A program made the position numbers and the translations under genes. Positions 51,115 through 61,464 of a DNA stretch of 64,000 nucleotides are shown in pieces. The notes beneath the pieces were generated by a model. That model was given only the letters and a program-made list of their open reading frames with translations, was not told the DNA's origin and searched no databases. The stretch's first letter is position 1, and each line of letters starts with the position of its first letter. The stretch comes from Neptunomonas phycophila (GTDB lineage Bacteria > Pseudomonadota > Gammaproteobacteria > Pseudomonadales > Balneatricaceae), in assembly GCF_001922575.1 (NCBI RefSeq), contig NZ_MRCI01000001.1:930001-994000 (forward strand). Reading direction: 5' to 3'.

Positions 51115-51978
51115 TTATAACAGGTTGATCGGGACTTTAAGGTAAATTTGCCCGTTATCTTCAGCGGGAGGTAAATGACCTGCACGCATGTTGATTTGCA
51201 CAGAAGGGATGATAAGTTTGGGCATACCTAAGGTGGCATCTCGTTCAGTGCGCATTTTGACAAATGCCTGCTCTGATATTTGGTTACCAACATGGATATT
51301 GTGCAACCGCTCGTCGGCTACGGTTGTTTCATTAGCAAAATGGTCACGCCCTTTGGCTTTATAGTCATGACACATAAATAAGCGTGTCTCATCTGGCAGA
51401 GCAAACACTTTCTGAATTGAGTGATATAAGGTGCTTGCATCGCCTCCAGGAAAATCACAGCGTGCTGTGCCGTAGTCTGGCATAAATAGCGTGTCTCCAA
51501 CAAAACCCGCATTGCCAAAGACATATGTCATACATGCGGGTGTGTGGCCGGGTGTATGAATTGCTTTGCCTTTCAGGTGTCCAATCTGTATGAGGTCGCC
51601 GTCTATGAACAACTGATCAAATTGACTCCCATCACGAGAGAAGGTTGTCTCTGCATTAAATATCTGACCAAAAGTTTGTTGTACTGTTTTGATGTGCGCA
51701 CCGATTCCTGTTTTAGCGCCTAACTTAAGGTGTAGGTAAGGAGCGGCGGATAAGTGGTCAGCGTGTACGTGTGTTTCTAAAATCCAATCGACTGTAAGGC
51801 TGTGTTCATCAATAAAGCGAATGATCTCATCAGCAGACTCTGTCGTTGTGTGGCCACTTGCATAATCAAAATTCAGAACAGAATCAATAACAGCGCAATG
51901 TGAGCTGTGCGGATCTTTAACGACATAGCTGTAAGTATTGGTCGGCTCATCGAAAAATGAGGTTACTTGCGGTTGCAT
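51115..51978 (-). CDS. MBL-fold persulfide-dioxygenase-like hydrolase (BlhA/ETHE1-type)
   Basis: This 287-residue metallo-beta-lactamase-fold protein has THVHADHLSAAPYL, TPGHTPACMTYVFG and FVGDTLFMPDYGTARCDFPGGDA, as in the BLH/ETHE1 group that oxidises glutathione persulfide to sulfite. It is the first gene of the operon with the SQR fusion (78 bp) and SulP transporter, and diverges from a rhodanese gene. A Shine-Dalgarno AGGAAGGTG precedes ATG 51978. Confidence 0.92.
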   Translation of the reverse strand: MQPQVTSFFDEPTNTYSYVVKDPHSSHCAVIDSVLNFDYASGHTTTESADEIIRFIDEHSLTVDWILETHVHADHLSAAPYLHLKLGAKTGIGAHIKTVQQTFGQIFNAETTFSRDGSQFDQLFIDGDLIQIGHLKGKAIHTPGHTPACMTYVFGNAGFVGDTLFMPDYGTARCDFPGGDASTLYHSIQKVFALPDETRLFMCHDYKAKGRDHFANETTVADERLHNIHVGNQISEQAFVKMRTERDATLGMPKLIIPSVQINMRAGHLPPAEDNGQIYLKVPINLL

Positions 51979-52003
51979 ATGTACACCTTCCTATATTTCT
52001 TTT

Positions 52004-52037
52004 TGATATATGCTTAAATCATATTAATATATGCTAA
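52004..52037. promoter_or_regulatory. Candidate operator in the divergent sulfide-oxidation promoter region
   Basis: ATATATGCT occurs at 52006-52014 and 52027-52035 inside the similar blocks TGATATATGCTTAA and TAATATATGCTAA, 21 bp apart. It lies between the MBL gene and the divergent rhodanese gene. ArsR/BigR-type sulfide sensors use AT-rich operators of this general kind, but no such regulator gene is in the window. Confidence 0.5.
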
Positions 52038-52109
52038 TGTATATTTTATTAATTGCAAGCCTCCCTTGGTTTTATAGCCATTGGAGGAAGATTGAATAAG
52101 GGGATGGTA

Positions 52110-52490
52110 ATGAAAACTGCACATGATCTTGTGGCACAAGCCAAATCAAGTATCCAAGAAATTAGTATTCAAGATGCTAGCCAAGCGATTGAAACAGCGG
52201 ATGTTTTAATTGATGTAAGAGAAGCGGATGAGTATGCCGCTGGCCATTTAGCTGGCGCGATTAATATTCCAAGAGGGCTGCTAGAGTTTAAAATGACCGG
52301 CGAGCCTCATCTAGCGGATCGTAATTTACATATTGTTGTGTATTGCAAAACAAGTGGTCGTGCGGCGCTGTCGGCTGTGGCGTTGCATCAAATGGGGTAC
52401 GTGCATGTGCAATCAATAGCGGGAGGGTACGATGCTTGGGCAGAGGCTAAGATGCCAGTGGTTCAGCCGCATATCCCTGATTTTGAATAG
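52110..52490 (+). CDS. Rhodanese-domain protein (single domain)
   Basis: The 126-residue protein is one rhodanese domain: IETADVLIDVREADEYAAGHLAGAINIPRGLLEF and the active-site loop VVYCKTSGRAALSA with the catalytic cysteine. It would move sulfane sulfur between persulfides and acceptors, completing the sulfide-oxidation set. ATG 52110 was chosen because AAGGGG lies six bases upstream; ATG 52104 and longer starts are less likely. Confidence 0.92.
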   Translation: MKTAHDLVAQAKSSIQEISIQDASQAIETADVLIDVREADEYAAGHLAGAINIPRGLLEFKMTGEPHLADRNLHIVVYCKTSGRAALSAVALHQMGYVHVQSIAGGYDAWAEAKMPVVQPHIPDFE

Positions 52491-52509
52491 AATTTGAGGT
52501 CTCATGGCG

Positions 52510-53253
52510 TTAAGCGGGCAAGGGCAACTGGCCGTTAATCGCGAAATCGTTGAATGAAAAGCGTAAAGGAATGGTGCCTACCGCTTTAAGGAGTACATAA
52601 TCTGGTCGTGTTTCGCATAACCAGGATTCTTGCATGTCTGGCTGGTTAGATACAAAAGGAGAGGGGTCATACAGTGCGACACAATGAGCAGCGTCTGAAG
52701 ATCTTGCTGATAAGTATTCAAAAGCTTTAACGCGGGCCTCTCGCATGTCACTTCCTAGTTGTTGGGTTGCTCGGTAGTCACTGGGGTGTGTCAATAATGA
52801 AGAGTGTTGGTCAAAAGGATCTTGATGTAATTTCACCCCGTGTACTGTGCTGTACTCCACGCTAAAAAGTGTGTGTGATGTCCGCAGGGGGCTTTCCGGT
52901 GGCTTACCTTGTATGGTGTGGATGAAGACGAATCGGTAGTACGCTGATTCGCTGAGCGTGCTGGTTATTGAGCATCCTCCATAAAATAAACTGGGTTCAT
53001 AGACTCTTCCAAATCGTGATCCCCATTGTAAAGGCGGGTAGCGGAAAGGGGTTTTTAATAGATAATGAAGTTCATGGTTAGTATGGGGGTAGGCTGGTTT
53101 TGTGGCTTCTAGGAGCTGTTCTAGCACCGCTTGTTCGTCTAGTGTGTCGACCAAGCTTTGGGTGGCTATTTGTTCTTGGCTTTCAACCAAACGGTATAAA
53201 GTGCCTTGTATCGGTTGTATGTGTTGCGTTCCTTCGCATGCGTCCCAAATCAC
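52510..53253 (-). CDS. RES-domain toxin (NAD+-degrading type)
   Basis: This 247-residue protein has the RES-family pattern: GTLYRLVESQ, RYPPLQWGSRFGRVYEPSLFYGGCSITSTLSESAYYRFVF, and R/E residues in that stretch which form the NAD-binding pocket in related toxins. The GTG start shares a base with the stop of the antitoxin gene. Related RES toxins deplete NAD+ by phosphorolysis or hydrolysis; toxicity is inferred. Confidence 0.85.
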   Translation of the reverse strand: MIWDACEGTQHIQPIQGTLYRLVESQEQIATQSLVDTLDEQAVLEQLLEATKPAYPHTNHELHYLLKTPFRYPPLQWGSRFGRVYEPSLFYGGCSITSTLSESAYYRFVFIHTIQGKPPESPLRTSHTLFSVEYSTVHGVKLHQDPFDQHSSLLTHPSDYRATQQLGSDMREARVKAFEYLSARSSDAAHCVALYDPSPFVSNQPDMQESWLCETRPDYVLLKAVGTIPLRFSFNDFAINGQLPLPA

Positions 53254-53624
53254 TAGATCTTTCCTCGAATGGCATCTACATATTGTAAGACCCGGCTAAG
53301 TCCTTGTACGGATTGGACTTGCTCAGCGGGAATGCCCGCTGTCATGGTATTGGGGTTGCGCATAAAATGTTGCGTCCACGTAGAGTCGCCACCAGATAAT
53401 GCATAGAGTGCTCTTGCAACTCGAATGAGCAATAGCGCCAGCTCGCCTGTTTTGCTATTGGGGTCCAATTGCATTGATTTTTTTAGGCGGCTAATGCCCG
53501 TTCTGTGTAAGCCCACCACAGCGGCTAATTCTGCTTGGGATAGCTGTAGTTGCTCGCCTGCATTTAGCAGGGCTTTGGCCAGTACGTAGCTTGGATCAGG
53601 TTGTGTTTGGCTAACAGCACTCAT
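53253..53624 (-). CDS. Xre/MbcA/ParS-type antitoxin
   Basis: This 123-residue protein has an HTH (LSQAELAAVVGLHRTGISRLKKSMQLDP) and a C-terminal toxin-binding region (LLIRVARALYALSGGDSTWTQHFMRNPNTMTAGIPAEQVQSVQGLSRVLQYVDAIRGKI), typical of the DUF2384 antitoxins. It precedes the RES toxin and is translationally coupled to it (TAG/GTG overlap). It should neutralise the toxin and repress the pair. Confidence 0.88.
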   Translation of the reverse strand: MSAVSQTQPDPSYVLAKALLNAGEQLQLSQAELAAVVGLHRTGISRLKKSMQLDPNSKTGELALLLIRVARALYALSGGDSTWTQHFMRNPNTMTAGIPAEQVQSVQGLSRVLQYVDAIRGKI

Positions 53625-53734
53625 CGATCACCTCAGTGAGTAACGTTTATTTGGTACAAACTATACCACTAATGTAACATTTGCACATTATCTATTGATG
53701 GTACCTGTTTAATACGATGGATTTAAAAGCATAA

Positions 53735-53760
53735 AAAAACCAGCAATGAAGCTGGTTTTT
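53735..53760 (-). terminator. Intrinsic terminator downstream of speD
   Basis: AAAAACCAGC (53735-53744) and GCTGGTTTTT (53751-53760) form a perfect 10-bp stem with a 6-base loop. On the minus strand it is followed by a T-run, just past the speD stop. Confidence 0.85.
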
Positions 53761-53792
53761 GTGAAGCAGATTTAAGCGTTTTGTTAAGCTGC

Positions 53793-54611
53793 TTAATTTT
53801 TCATATCAGGCATGTTTCGGCCGTAAAAAATCTCGTTCATTTCTTTGAATAGACGCTCTGAAATTTCATCAATTTCTTGTTCTGTGAGGTCTTTCTTAGA
53901 TGTGCCGAACAAGTATTGGTCAAGATCGGGAGTATCCAGCATCATTTTAGTGTGGAAGATGTTTTCTTGATAAACGTTCACATCTACCATTTGGTAACTG
54001 TCATGAATATCTTGGCCCATGAAATTTTGAATCGAGTTGATTTTGTGGTCTATGTAGTGTTTCACACCATCTACATCGCGCGTAAATCCACGTACTCGAT
54101 AATCGATCGTCACAATATCTGATTCCAGTTTGTGGATCAGGTAGTTCAACGCTTTAAGCGGAGAAATAACTCCACAAGTGGACACCTCTATATCGGCACG
54201 GAAAGTACAGATGCCATCATCGGGGTGGCTCTCAGGGTAGGTATGTACGCAAATATGGCTTTTATCCAGATGTGCAACTACCGCATCAGGTAAAGGACCT
54301 GGCTTTTCTGTTTTGTCGACGCGATCAGAGTCTTTAATAGGCTCTTCGGATACTAGAATGGTGACACTTGCCCCTTGAGGTTCGTAGTCTTGGCGGGCTA
54401 CATTTAAAATGTTTGCACCAATAATTTCGCATACTTCCGATAAAATTTCGGTCAATCGGTCAGCATTGTAACGCTCGTCGATGTACTCAATGTACTCTTC
54501 TTTCTGTTTTGGCGTGTTTGCATAACAGACGTCATAAATACAAAAGCTAAGGCTTTTAGTTAGGTTATTAAAGCCTTGAAGCTTAATTTTACCGTTGGGT
54601 GTTGGTGCCAA
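53793..54611 (-). CDS. speD: S-adenosylmethionine decarboxylase proenzyme (class 1A)
   Basis: SpeD makes decarboxylated SAM for spermidine synthesis. The 272-residue protein, close to the E. coli length, shows the self-cleavage site [25 protein letters not shown]: cleavage between Lys and Ser turns the Ser into the pyruvoyl group. The start is TTG at 54611 with GGGAG 10 bases upstream; no ATG fits better. No speE lies next to it. Confidence 0.93.
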   Translation of the reverse strand: MAPTPNGKIKLQGFNNLTKSLSFCIYDVCYANTPKQKEEYIEYIDERYNADRLTEILSEVCEIIGANILNVARQDYEPQGASVTILVSEEPIKDSDRVDKTEKPGPLPDAVVAHLDKSHICVHTYPESHPDDGICTFRADIEVSTCGVISPLKALNYLIHKLESDIVTIDYRVRGFTRDVDGVKHYIDHKINSIQNFMGQDIHDSYQMVDVNVYQENIFHTKMMLDTPDLDQYLFGTSKKDLTEQEIDEISERLFKEMNEIFYGRNMPDMKN

Positions 54612-54774
54612 TGTCTTAAATCTCCCACGTTAACGCTGATGTCTATGTCAGCATACACTATTGAGGGCGCATTTTATTTCACCATGGGGCAAAGGCAAAG
54701 GAAAAATTGGTGAATTTTACAGGTCAATTTTTGCGCTTTGCTTTGCCGCGTTACTGGTTAGACATATCACTTTT

Positions 54775-55695
54775 TCATGTGGTGAGTAATGGGCTGTCAT
54801 CATGGCTCATTTCTTTGCGCATTTGTCCCGGTGTTAGCCCTGTCTCTCGCTTAAAAAATCGAGAGAAGTAGGCGGGGTCTTTAAAGCCTAAATCATAAGC
54901 TATTTGGTCAAGGTTACTTCGTGTGTAGATAAGTCGGCGCTTGGCTTCGAGCATTGTACGTTCTAGCAATAAAGTTTTTACCGTTTTATTGAGGTGCTGT
55001 AACGTGATGCGATTTAGCGTGGTTGTGGTGATGCCAATAGCGTCGGCATATTCTTGAACATTCCATTGACTGCGAAAGTTTTGCTCAATCAGTTGTTTTA
55101 GATGACTGATTTGTTGGCTGCGTAAGCTTTCTTCTCTAGTTTCCGAGCCCAAAATGTCATGGATTCGGCGAACAATTAATAACAAGCTCATTGCATGCCA
55201 TTCACACATCAGTGCGCGTCCCATATTAGGGTTTTGTAACTCCCATTTGATCTGCTCGAGTAACCACATGATTTGCTCTAAAAAGCCATTCTCTGTGTCT
55301 ATTTTTAGTACTTGTGGATGCGATAAGAGTACTCCAAATGTTTGGTTAAGGTGCTCAAATTGCGGGGTATTTAAAACGCTATCAGCAAGCGTTAAAACAA
55401 TGCCCTCTGTATTAGGGGCAAAGCGGAAGCCGTGCACGCATCCTGTAGGTATCGTGATGACGGAAGGCTTGTTAATCGTTATTTTTTGTTCGTCTAAGCG
55501 AAGGTCCGTTTTTCCATTTAAGATCACTATCATCTGAAACATTTTTCCATGACGGTGAGGCCGTATGTACCAGCCGTTGTCTTGGCTGCGATGCGCTATG
55601 TTTTCGATGTGGATGAAAGAAGGATCGTCAATGGCAAGTTCTTCTCCGTAAAGTGAGAAGTGCGGAATTTTTGAGAAATCAGTTTTAGTATCCAT
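54775..55695 (-). CDS. AraC-family regulator, PobR-like
   Basis: This 306-residue protein has an N-terminal cupin sensor (IRPHRHGKMFQMIVILNGKTDLRLDEQKITINKPSVITIPTGCVHGFRF) and a C-terminal AraC HTH (DQIAYDLGFKDPAYFSRFFKRETGLTPGQMRKEM). It is divergent from pobA across a 330-bp gap, as AraC-type PobR is in pseudomonads. It would activate pobA in response to 4-hydroxybenzoate. Confidence 0.87.
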   Translation of the reverse strand: MDTKTDFSKIPHFSLYGEELAIDDPSFIHIENIAHRSQDNGWYIRPHRHGKMFQMIVILNGKTDLRLDEQKITINKPSVITIPTGCVHGFRFAPNTEGIVLTLADSVLNTPQFEHLNQTFGVLLSHPQVLKIDTENGFLEQIMWLLEQIKWELQNPNMGRALMCEWHAMSLLLIVRRIHDILGSETREESLRSQQISHLKQLIEQNFRSQWNVQEYADAIGITTTTLNRITLQHLNKTVKTLLLERTMLEAKRRLIYTRSNLDQIAYDLGFKDPAYFSRFFKRETGLTPGQMRKEMSHDDSPLLTT

Positions 55696-57207
<1,512 letters not shown>

Positions 57208-57466
57208 CCTTTGAGTGGGCGTTAGTGGGGTAGAACTGCGCGCGAAGGAAGCGCCTTTAAAATTTTGATGATTATATAAGTTATAAAGGGGGGGAAAGGT
57301 GTATTTATATATCAAAAATGATATGTAAATCAGGGCTAATTTCATTTTTGTGAAAGGGAGTTAGCCTTTTATAGTGGATGATAAGGATGCACAGTTGTTA
57401 GCTCACCTTAAAGAGTGCGCGGCAACTTAAAGAAATACAAAAACAATAATAGAAGGTAATCATTCA

Positions 57467-58483
57467 ATGAATAAGTTTTCAATGTTCGCAACCGCGACCT
57501 TGTTGACGGTTGGCTCACTGACATCATCAGTTTTTGCAGCGGACTATAATCTCAAATTTGCCCATTTTTGGCCTTCTAGCTCAGGTGTGCATACAGGCTT
57601 TGAAACGTGGGCTGAGTCGCTCGAAAAAGCATCGGATGGTCGAATTAGTGTTGAATTCTACCCTGCGCAGACCTTAGCAAAGGCTCCAAAAAGTTATGAT
57701 GCTGTTAAAAATCGTATCGCGGACATAACCGCCACCGTACAAGGATACAGTGCCAATCGCTTTCCATTAACGCAAGTGGTCGAACTACCTGGTGTAGCGA
57801 GTAGTGCTGCACAAGGAAGTTGTGTAATTCAATCACTGTATGACGAATCGCTCATCAGTAAAGAATACGACGATACGCATGTACTTTTTTTATTCACGCA
57901 TGGCCCGGGTGATATTCATACCAAAGACAAGGCGATTGAAACTCCTGCAGACTTAGCTGGGTTAAAAGTTCGCCGTCCCACCACTGTTGTTGCAGAAATG
58001 CTAGAGGGCTTAGGGGCTCAGCCTGTTGGAATGCCAGCGCCTAATACGTACCCGTCTTTACAAAGGGGTGTTATTGATGGGGTTGCTATGCCGTGGGAAG
58101 CAATGAAAAGTTTTCGCTTAAATGAATTAGCGACTTATCACACCGAACTTGGGTTATATACCTTGTCTTTTGTCGTAACGATGAACAAGGACATCTACAA
58201 CTCGATGCCTGATGATTTGAAGGCGGTAGTCGATACGCATTCAGGTATGGATTGGGCTCAAAAACAAGCGCTTGTCTTTGATGATCTCGATACGTTAGGT
58301 CGTGAGGAGGCAGTCAAAGCTGGGCACTCTATCATCACATTGGATGGTGGGGTGAATAATCCCGCTTGGAAACCGGTTCTTGAAACAGCCACCAATAACT
58401 ATTTAGGAGCTTTAGAAGATAAGGGTATGCCTGCACGCAAAGTGTATGACCGTGCCATGGAACTTTCTAAAACTTGTTTATAA
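57467..58483 (+). CDS. TRAP transporter substrate-binding protein (DctP family)
   Basis: This 338-residue periplasmic protein has a signal peptide (residues 1-24, ending VFAAD) and DctP features: YNLKFAHFWPSSSGVHTGFETWAESLEKASDGRISVEFYPAQTL, and the ligand-binding arginine region LKVRRPTTVVAEMLEGLGAQPVGMPAPNTYPSLQRGVIDG. It starts a three-gene TRAP operon behind pobA, so 4-hydroxybenzoate or another aromatic acid is the plausible ligand. AGAAGG precedes ATG 57467. Confidence 0.92.
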   Translation: MNKFSMFATATLLTVGSLTSSVFAADYNLKFAHFWPSSSGVHTGFETWAESLEKASDGRISVEFYPAQTLAKAPKSYDAVKNRIADITATVQGYSANRFPLTQVVELPGVASSAAQGSCVIQSLYDESLISKEYDDTHVLFLFTHGPGDIHTKDKAIETPADLAGLKVRRPTTVVAEMLEGLGAQPVGMPAPNTYPSLQRGVIDGVAMPWEAMKSFRLNELATYHTELGLYTLSFVVTMNKDIYNSMPDDLKAVVDTHSGMDWAQKQALVFDDLDTLGREEAVKAGHSIITLDGGVNNPAWKPVLETATNNYLGALEDKGMPARKVYDRAMELSKTCL

Positions 58484-58512
58484 ATACGTTTAACCGCTAT
58501 GAATGAGGCCGG

Positions 58513-59031
58513 ATGATGAAATGGCTAATAAAAGCGGTAGATGGCTTAGCCCTGGTTCTTTATTGGATCAGTGGCTTTCTGCTGGTGGTGATGATGTTAA
58601 GCGTAGTCTTTGATGTTGTTAGCCGTGGGCTGTTTGCTGCTACAGATGGAAATGTTGATATTACGTTTGTGGGTGGAATTGAGTTAGTTAAATACTCTTT
58701 ACTGTTTTCGATGCTCTGTGCGTTTCCATACGCTGTTGATAAAGGGCAGATTGTAGTGGATTTGTTCACTCAGGGGTGGTCAGACCGGACGCAGCGTTGG
58801 ACCGATGGTTTCTATACGTTGTGCTTTGGTATTTTTGGCGGATTATTGTGTTGGCGTTTTGCACTGGCCGGTGAGGAAGCAGAGATGAGCGGAGAGCTGA
58901 CGCAGGATCTTTTAATGCCTATGTCGCCTATTTATTGGGTTGCCTCGTTTGCTCTAGCGGTGTTGGCGTTACGTGGCGTTGTTAGTGGCTTGGCGCAGTG
59001 GGTCGGCCCTTTAAAGGAGGCTAATAGATGA
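58513..59031 (+). CDS. TRAP transporter small permease (DctQ family)
   Basis: This 172-residue, four-helix subunit starts 29 bp after the binding protein (GAGG ahead of ATG 58513) and overlaps the large permease as ATGA. The pattern MMLSVVFDVVSRG...FVGGIELVKYSLLFSMLCAFPYAVDKGQIVVDLF fits DctQ. Confidence 0.9.
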   Translation: MMKWLIKAVDGLALVLYWISGFLLVVMMLSVVFDVVSRGLFAATDGNVDITFVGGIELVKYSLLFSMLCAFPYAVDKGQIVVDLFTQGWSDRTQRWTDGFYTLCFGIFGGLLCWRFALAGEEAEMSGELTQDLLMPMSPIYWVASFALAVLALRGVVSGLAQWVGPLKEANR

Positions 59032-60317
59032 GTGCTCCTTTGATTGGGTTGTTATGTTTAATCGGGATGCTGATTATGATTGCGCTGCGCGCGCCTATCG
59101 CGCTAGCCATGGCGGCAACGGGGGTGATTGGTTTTGGTAGTATTGTCGCGTTTGAGCCGGCCGTCGCGATTCTGGAAGCAGGTCCTTTTGAAACGTTAAG
59201 CAATTACAGCTTTAGTCCCATCCCTATGTTTTTATTAATGGGGGTATTGGCTTCTCATGCCAATATGTCGAGTGAGTTATTTAATGCCGCTCGTTCGTTA
59301 TTTGGCGGTTGGCGCGGTGGTATGGCGTTGGCTGCTGTATCCGCGTGCGGTACTTTTTCGGCTATTTCGGGTTCGTCCGTAGCAACGGCTGCCAGTATGT
59401 CACGAGTGGCACTGCCTGAGATGCGTAAGCATGGTTATGCCGATTCTTTAGCGACGGGAACCTTGGCTGCAGGTGGTACTTTAGGCATCATGATCCCCCC
59501 CAGTATTGCTCTATTATTGTATGCACTTATTACGGAGCAATCAGTAGGTGATATGTTCATCGCTGGACTCATACCGGGTATTCTTGGTTTAGTGCTCTAT
59601 TGCGTGACGATTGGGTTGTTGGTGCATTTCTACCCATCGTTAGCACAGCCTGGTACACCGACTACGCTGCGTGAAAAAATCGTAGGCTTAAAAGGTTTTG
59701 TTCCTTTTATGGGTGTGTTTGCAATTATCATAGGGGGTATCTACACAGGCTTATTTACGCCCACTGAAGCGGCGGCTATCGGCGCATTTGCCACGCTACT
59801 TATTGCGCTATTTCGTGGCATGCGTTGGAAGGGCTTTATGTCGGCGGTAGGTGAGACCCTTGCATTATCTGCCATGATCTTCTTTATGATAATGGGAGCA
59901 GAGGTTTTCGGTTATTTTCTATCGGTATCGCGAGTATCCTTTTATTTAACCGAGTTGGTTGTGGAATGGCAGCTAACACCTTATGCGGTTTTGTTCGCTG
60001 TGTTGGTGTTGTTTATTCTGCTCGGCTGTGTAATGGACAGTATAGCAATGTTGTTGCTAACGGTTCCGGTAGTCATGCCTGTGGTGTTGGATGCTGGGTT
60101 CGATCCTATATGGTTTGGCATTGTCGCGGTTATTACTGTGGAGTTAGGGCTTATAACACCGCCAGTGGGGATGAACGTCTTTGTGATAAAAAGCGTTGCG
60201 CCCAACGTGCCTATTGCGCAAATATTTAAAGGTGTTTTCCCATTCGTTTTATCGGATATTGTTCGGTTAATTTTACTTATCGCATTCCCTGTCCTGGCGC
60301 TTGGTTTGGTTTATTAG
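59028..60317 (+). CDS. TRAP transporter large permease (DctM family)
   Basis: This 429-residue permease has the DctM segments SPIPMFLLMGVLASHANM, ISGSSVATAASMSRVALPEM, GTLGIMIPPSIALLLYA and LITPPVGMNVFVI. The start ATG 59028 overlaps the small-permease stop and is preceded by AAGGAGG, a strong Shine-Dalgarno. It completes the second TRAP system of the window. Confidence 0.94.
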   Translation: MSAPLIGLLCLIGMLIMIALRAPIALAMAATGVIGFGSIVAFEPAVAILEAGPFETLSNYSFSPIPMFLLMGVLASHANMSSELFNAARSLFGGWRGGMALAAVSACGTFSAISGSSVATAASMSRVALPEMRKHGYADSLATGTLAAGGTLGIMIPPSIALLLYALITEQSVGDMFIAGLIPGILGLVLYCVTIGLLVHFYPSLAQPGTPTTLREKIVGLKGFVPFMGVFAIIIGGIYTGLFTPTEAAAIGAFATLLIALFRGMRWKGFMSAVGETLALSAMIFFMIMGAEVFGYFLSVSRVSFYLTELVVEWQLTPYAVLFAVLVLFILLGCVMDSIAMLLLTVPVVMPVVLDAGFDPIWFGIVAVITVELGLITPPVGMNVFVIKSVAPNVPIAQIFKGVFPFVLSDIVRLILLIAFPVLALGLVY

Positions 60318-60344
60318 CGCGGGGGAGGTACTAAAAAATCGAAG

Positions 60345-60390
60345 TGCTCAAGCTGGCTTTTGTTTACAGAAATGGTGAATAGAAGTCAGC
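60345..60390 (+). terminator. Probable terminator of the aromatic TRAP operon
   Basis: AAGCTGGCTT (60345-60354) and AAGTCAGCTT (60378-60387) pair over 10 positions with one G-U wobble around a 23-base loop, followed by more T residues. A 13-bp direct repeat CTTTTTATTAATA (60385-60397 and 60402-60414) follows. Confidence 0.45.
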
Positions 60391-60435
60391 TTTTTATTAA
60401 TACCAACTTTTTATTAATAAGAGTATCGCGCAGGC

Positions 60436-61464
60436 CTACCATAGTGTTTGGTAATGCGCTCCGGTGACGTTTTCGTCAGATAGTTCTTCTTTGATACGCA
60501 AGATTTCATCAAGATTTGCTTCGAGCAGCTCTACAAGGTTTGGATCAAAATGTGTACCACTGTCTTTTTTGATCACATTGAGAGTTTTTTCGACTGTCCA
60601 AGCTTCTTTGTAGGGGCGTTTGCTTGTTAGCGCGTCAAATACATCGGCAATCGCTACTATGCGCCCAGCTAGGGGGATATTCTCACCTTTTAAGCCATTT
60701 GGGTAACCAGAGCCGTCCCATTTTTCGTGGTGAGTCATGGCTACCGTATGTGCTAACTGTATTAAGCCGGATTCGGAATCGCCCAGGATTTCGGCACCAA
60801 TGTGCGTATGGCGTTGCATGTGGGCAAATTCATCGGGCGATAGCTTTGAAGGCTTGAGCAATATATCGTCAGGGATACCTATTTTGCCAATATCGTGCAT
60901 TGGAGCTGCTTGTAGAAGGTCGTCGGCCTCGTCATCTGATAAACCCGCGGCCTTTGCTAGCACGTGAGAATAACGACTCATACGTAGTACGTGCATACCA
61001 GTTTCGTTATCTTTATATTCGGCTGCGCGACCTAGACGTTGAATTAATTCTACATGGGTCTTTTTCAGCTTATCGGCTTTTACCAGCGATAAGTGAGTTT
61101 TGATACGAGCTTTGACAATGGCTGGTGTAATCGGTTTAGAAATGTAATCCACACCGCCTACCGTAAAACCCTTCTCTTCATCGATTTCGTTTTGTAAGGC
61201 GGTAACGAAAATCAAAGGTATATCAGCCGTTTCAGGGTCTGCTTTTAATCGCTCACAGACCTCAAAGCCTGTCATGCCGGGCATCATCACATCCATTAGT
61301 ATAAGATTGGGACGATCTTTTTTGACGAGCATTAATGCATCTTCACCATTCTTGGCGAATGATAACCGGTAAAGATCTTGTAATACATTCTTGAGGACTT
61401 TTAGGTTAGTTGGCTCATCGTCGACAATTAAGATTCTGGGAAGTAGTGTTTTCATAAGTGTCAT
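60436..61464 (-). CDS. Response regulator with HD-GYP phosphodiesterase domain
   Basis: The 342-residue protein has a receiver domain at residues 10-130 (phospho-Asp in LILMDVMMPGMTGFEVC, Thr in FVTAL, Lys in YISKPI) and an HD-GYP domain (PMHDIGKIGIPDDILLKPSKL, HHEKWDGSGYPNGLKGENIPLAGRIVAIADVFDALTSKRPYKEAW). HD-GYP proteins of this type break down cyclic-di-GMP. It starts directly at the stop of the hybrid kinase, which is probably its partner, and ATG 61464 follows GAGGG. Confidence 0.94.
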   Translation of the reverse strand: MTLMKTLLPRILIVDDEPTNLKVLKNVLQDLYRLSFAKNGEDALMLVKKDRPNLILMDVMMPGMTGFEVCERLKADPETADIPLIFVTALQNEIDEEKGFTVGGVDYISKPITPAIVKARIKTHLSLVKADKLKKTHVELIQRLGRAAEYKDNETGMHVLRMSRYSHVLAKAAGLSDDEADDLLQAAPMHDIGKIGIPDDILLKPSKLSPDEFAHMQRHTHIGAEILGDSESGLIQLAHTVAMTHHEKWDGSGYPNGLKGENIPLAGRIVAIADVFDALTSKRPYKEAWTVEKTLNVIKKDSGTHFDPNLVELLEANLDEILRIKEELSDENVTGAHYQTLW

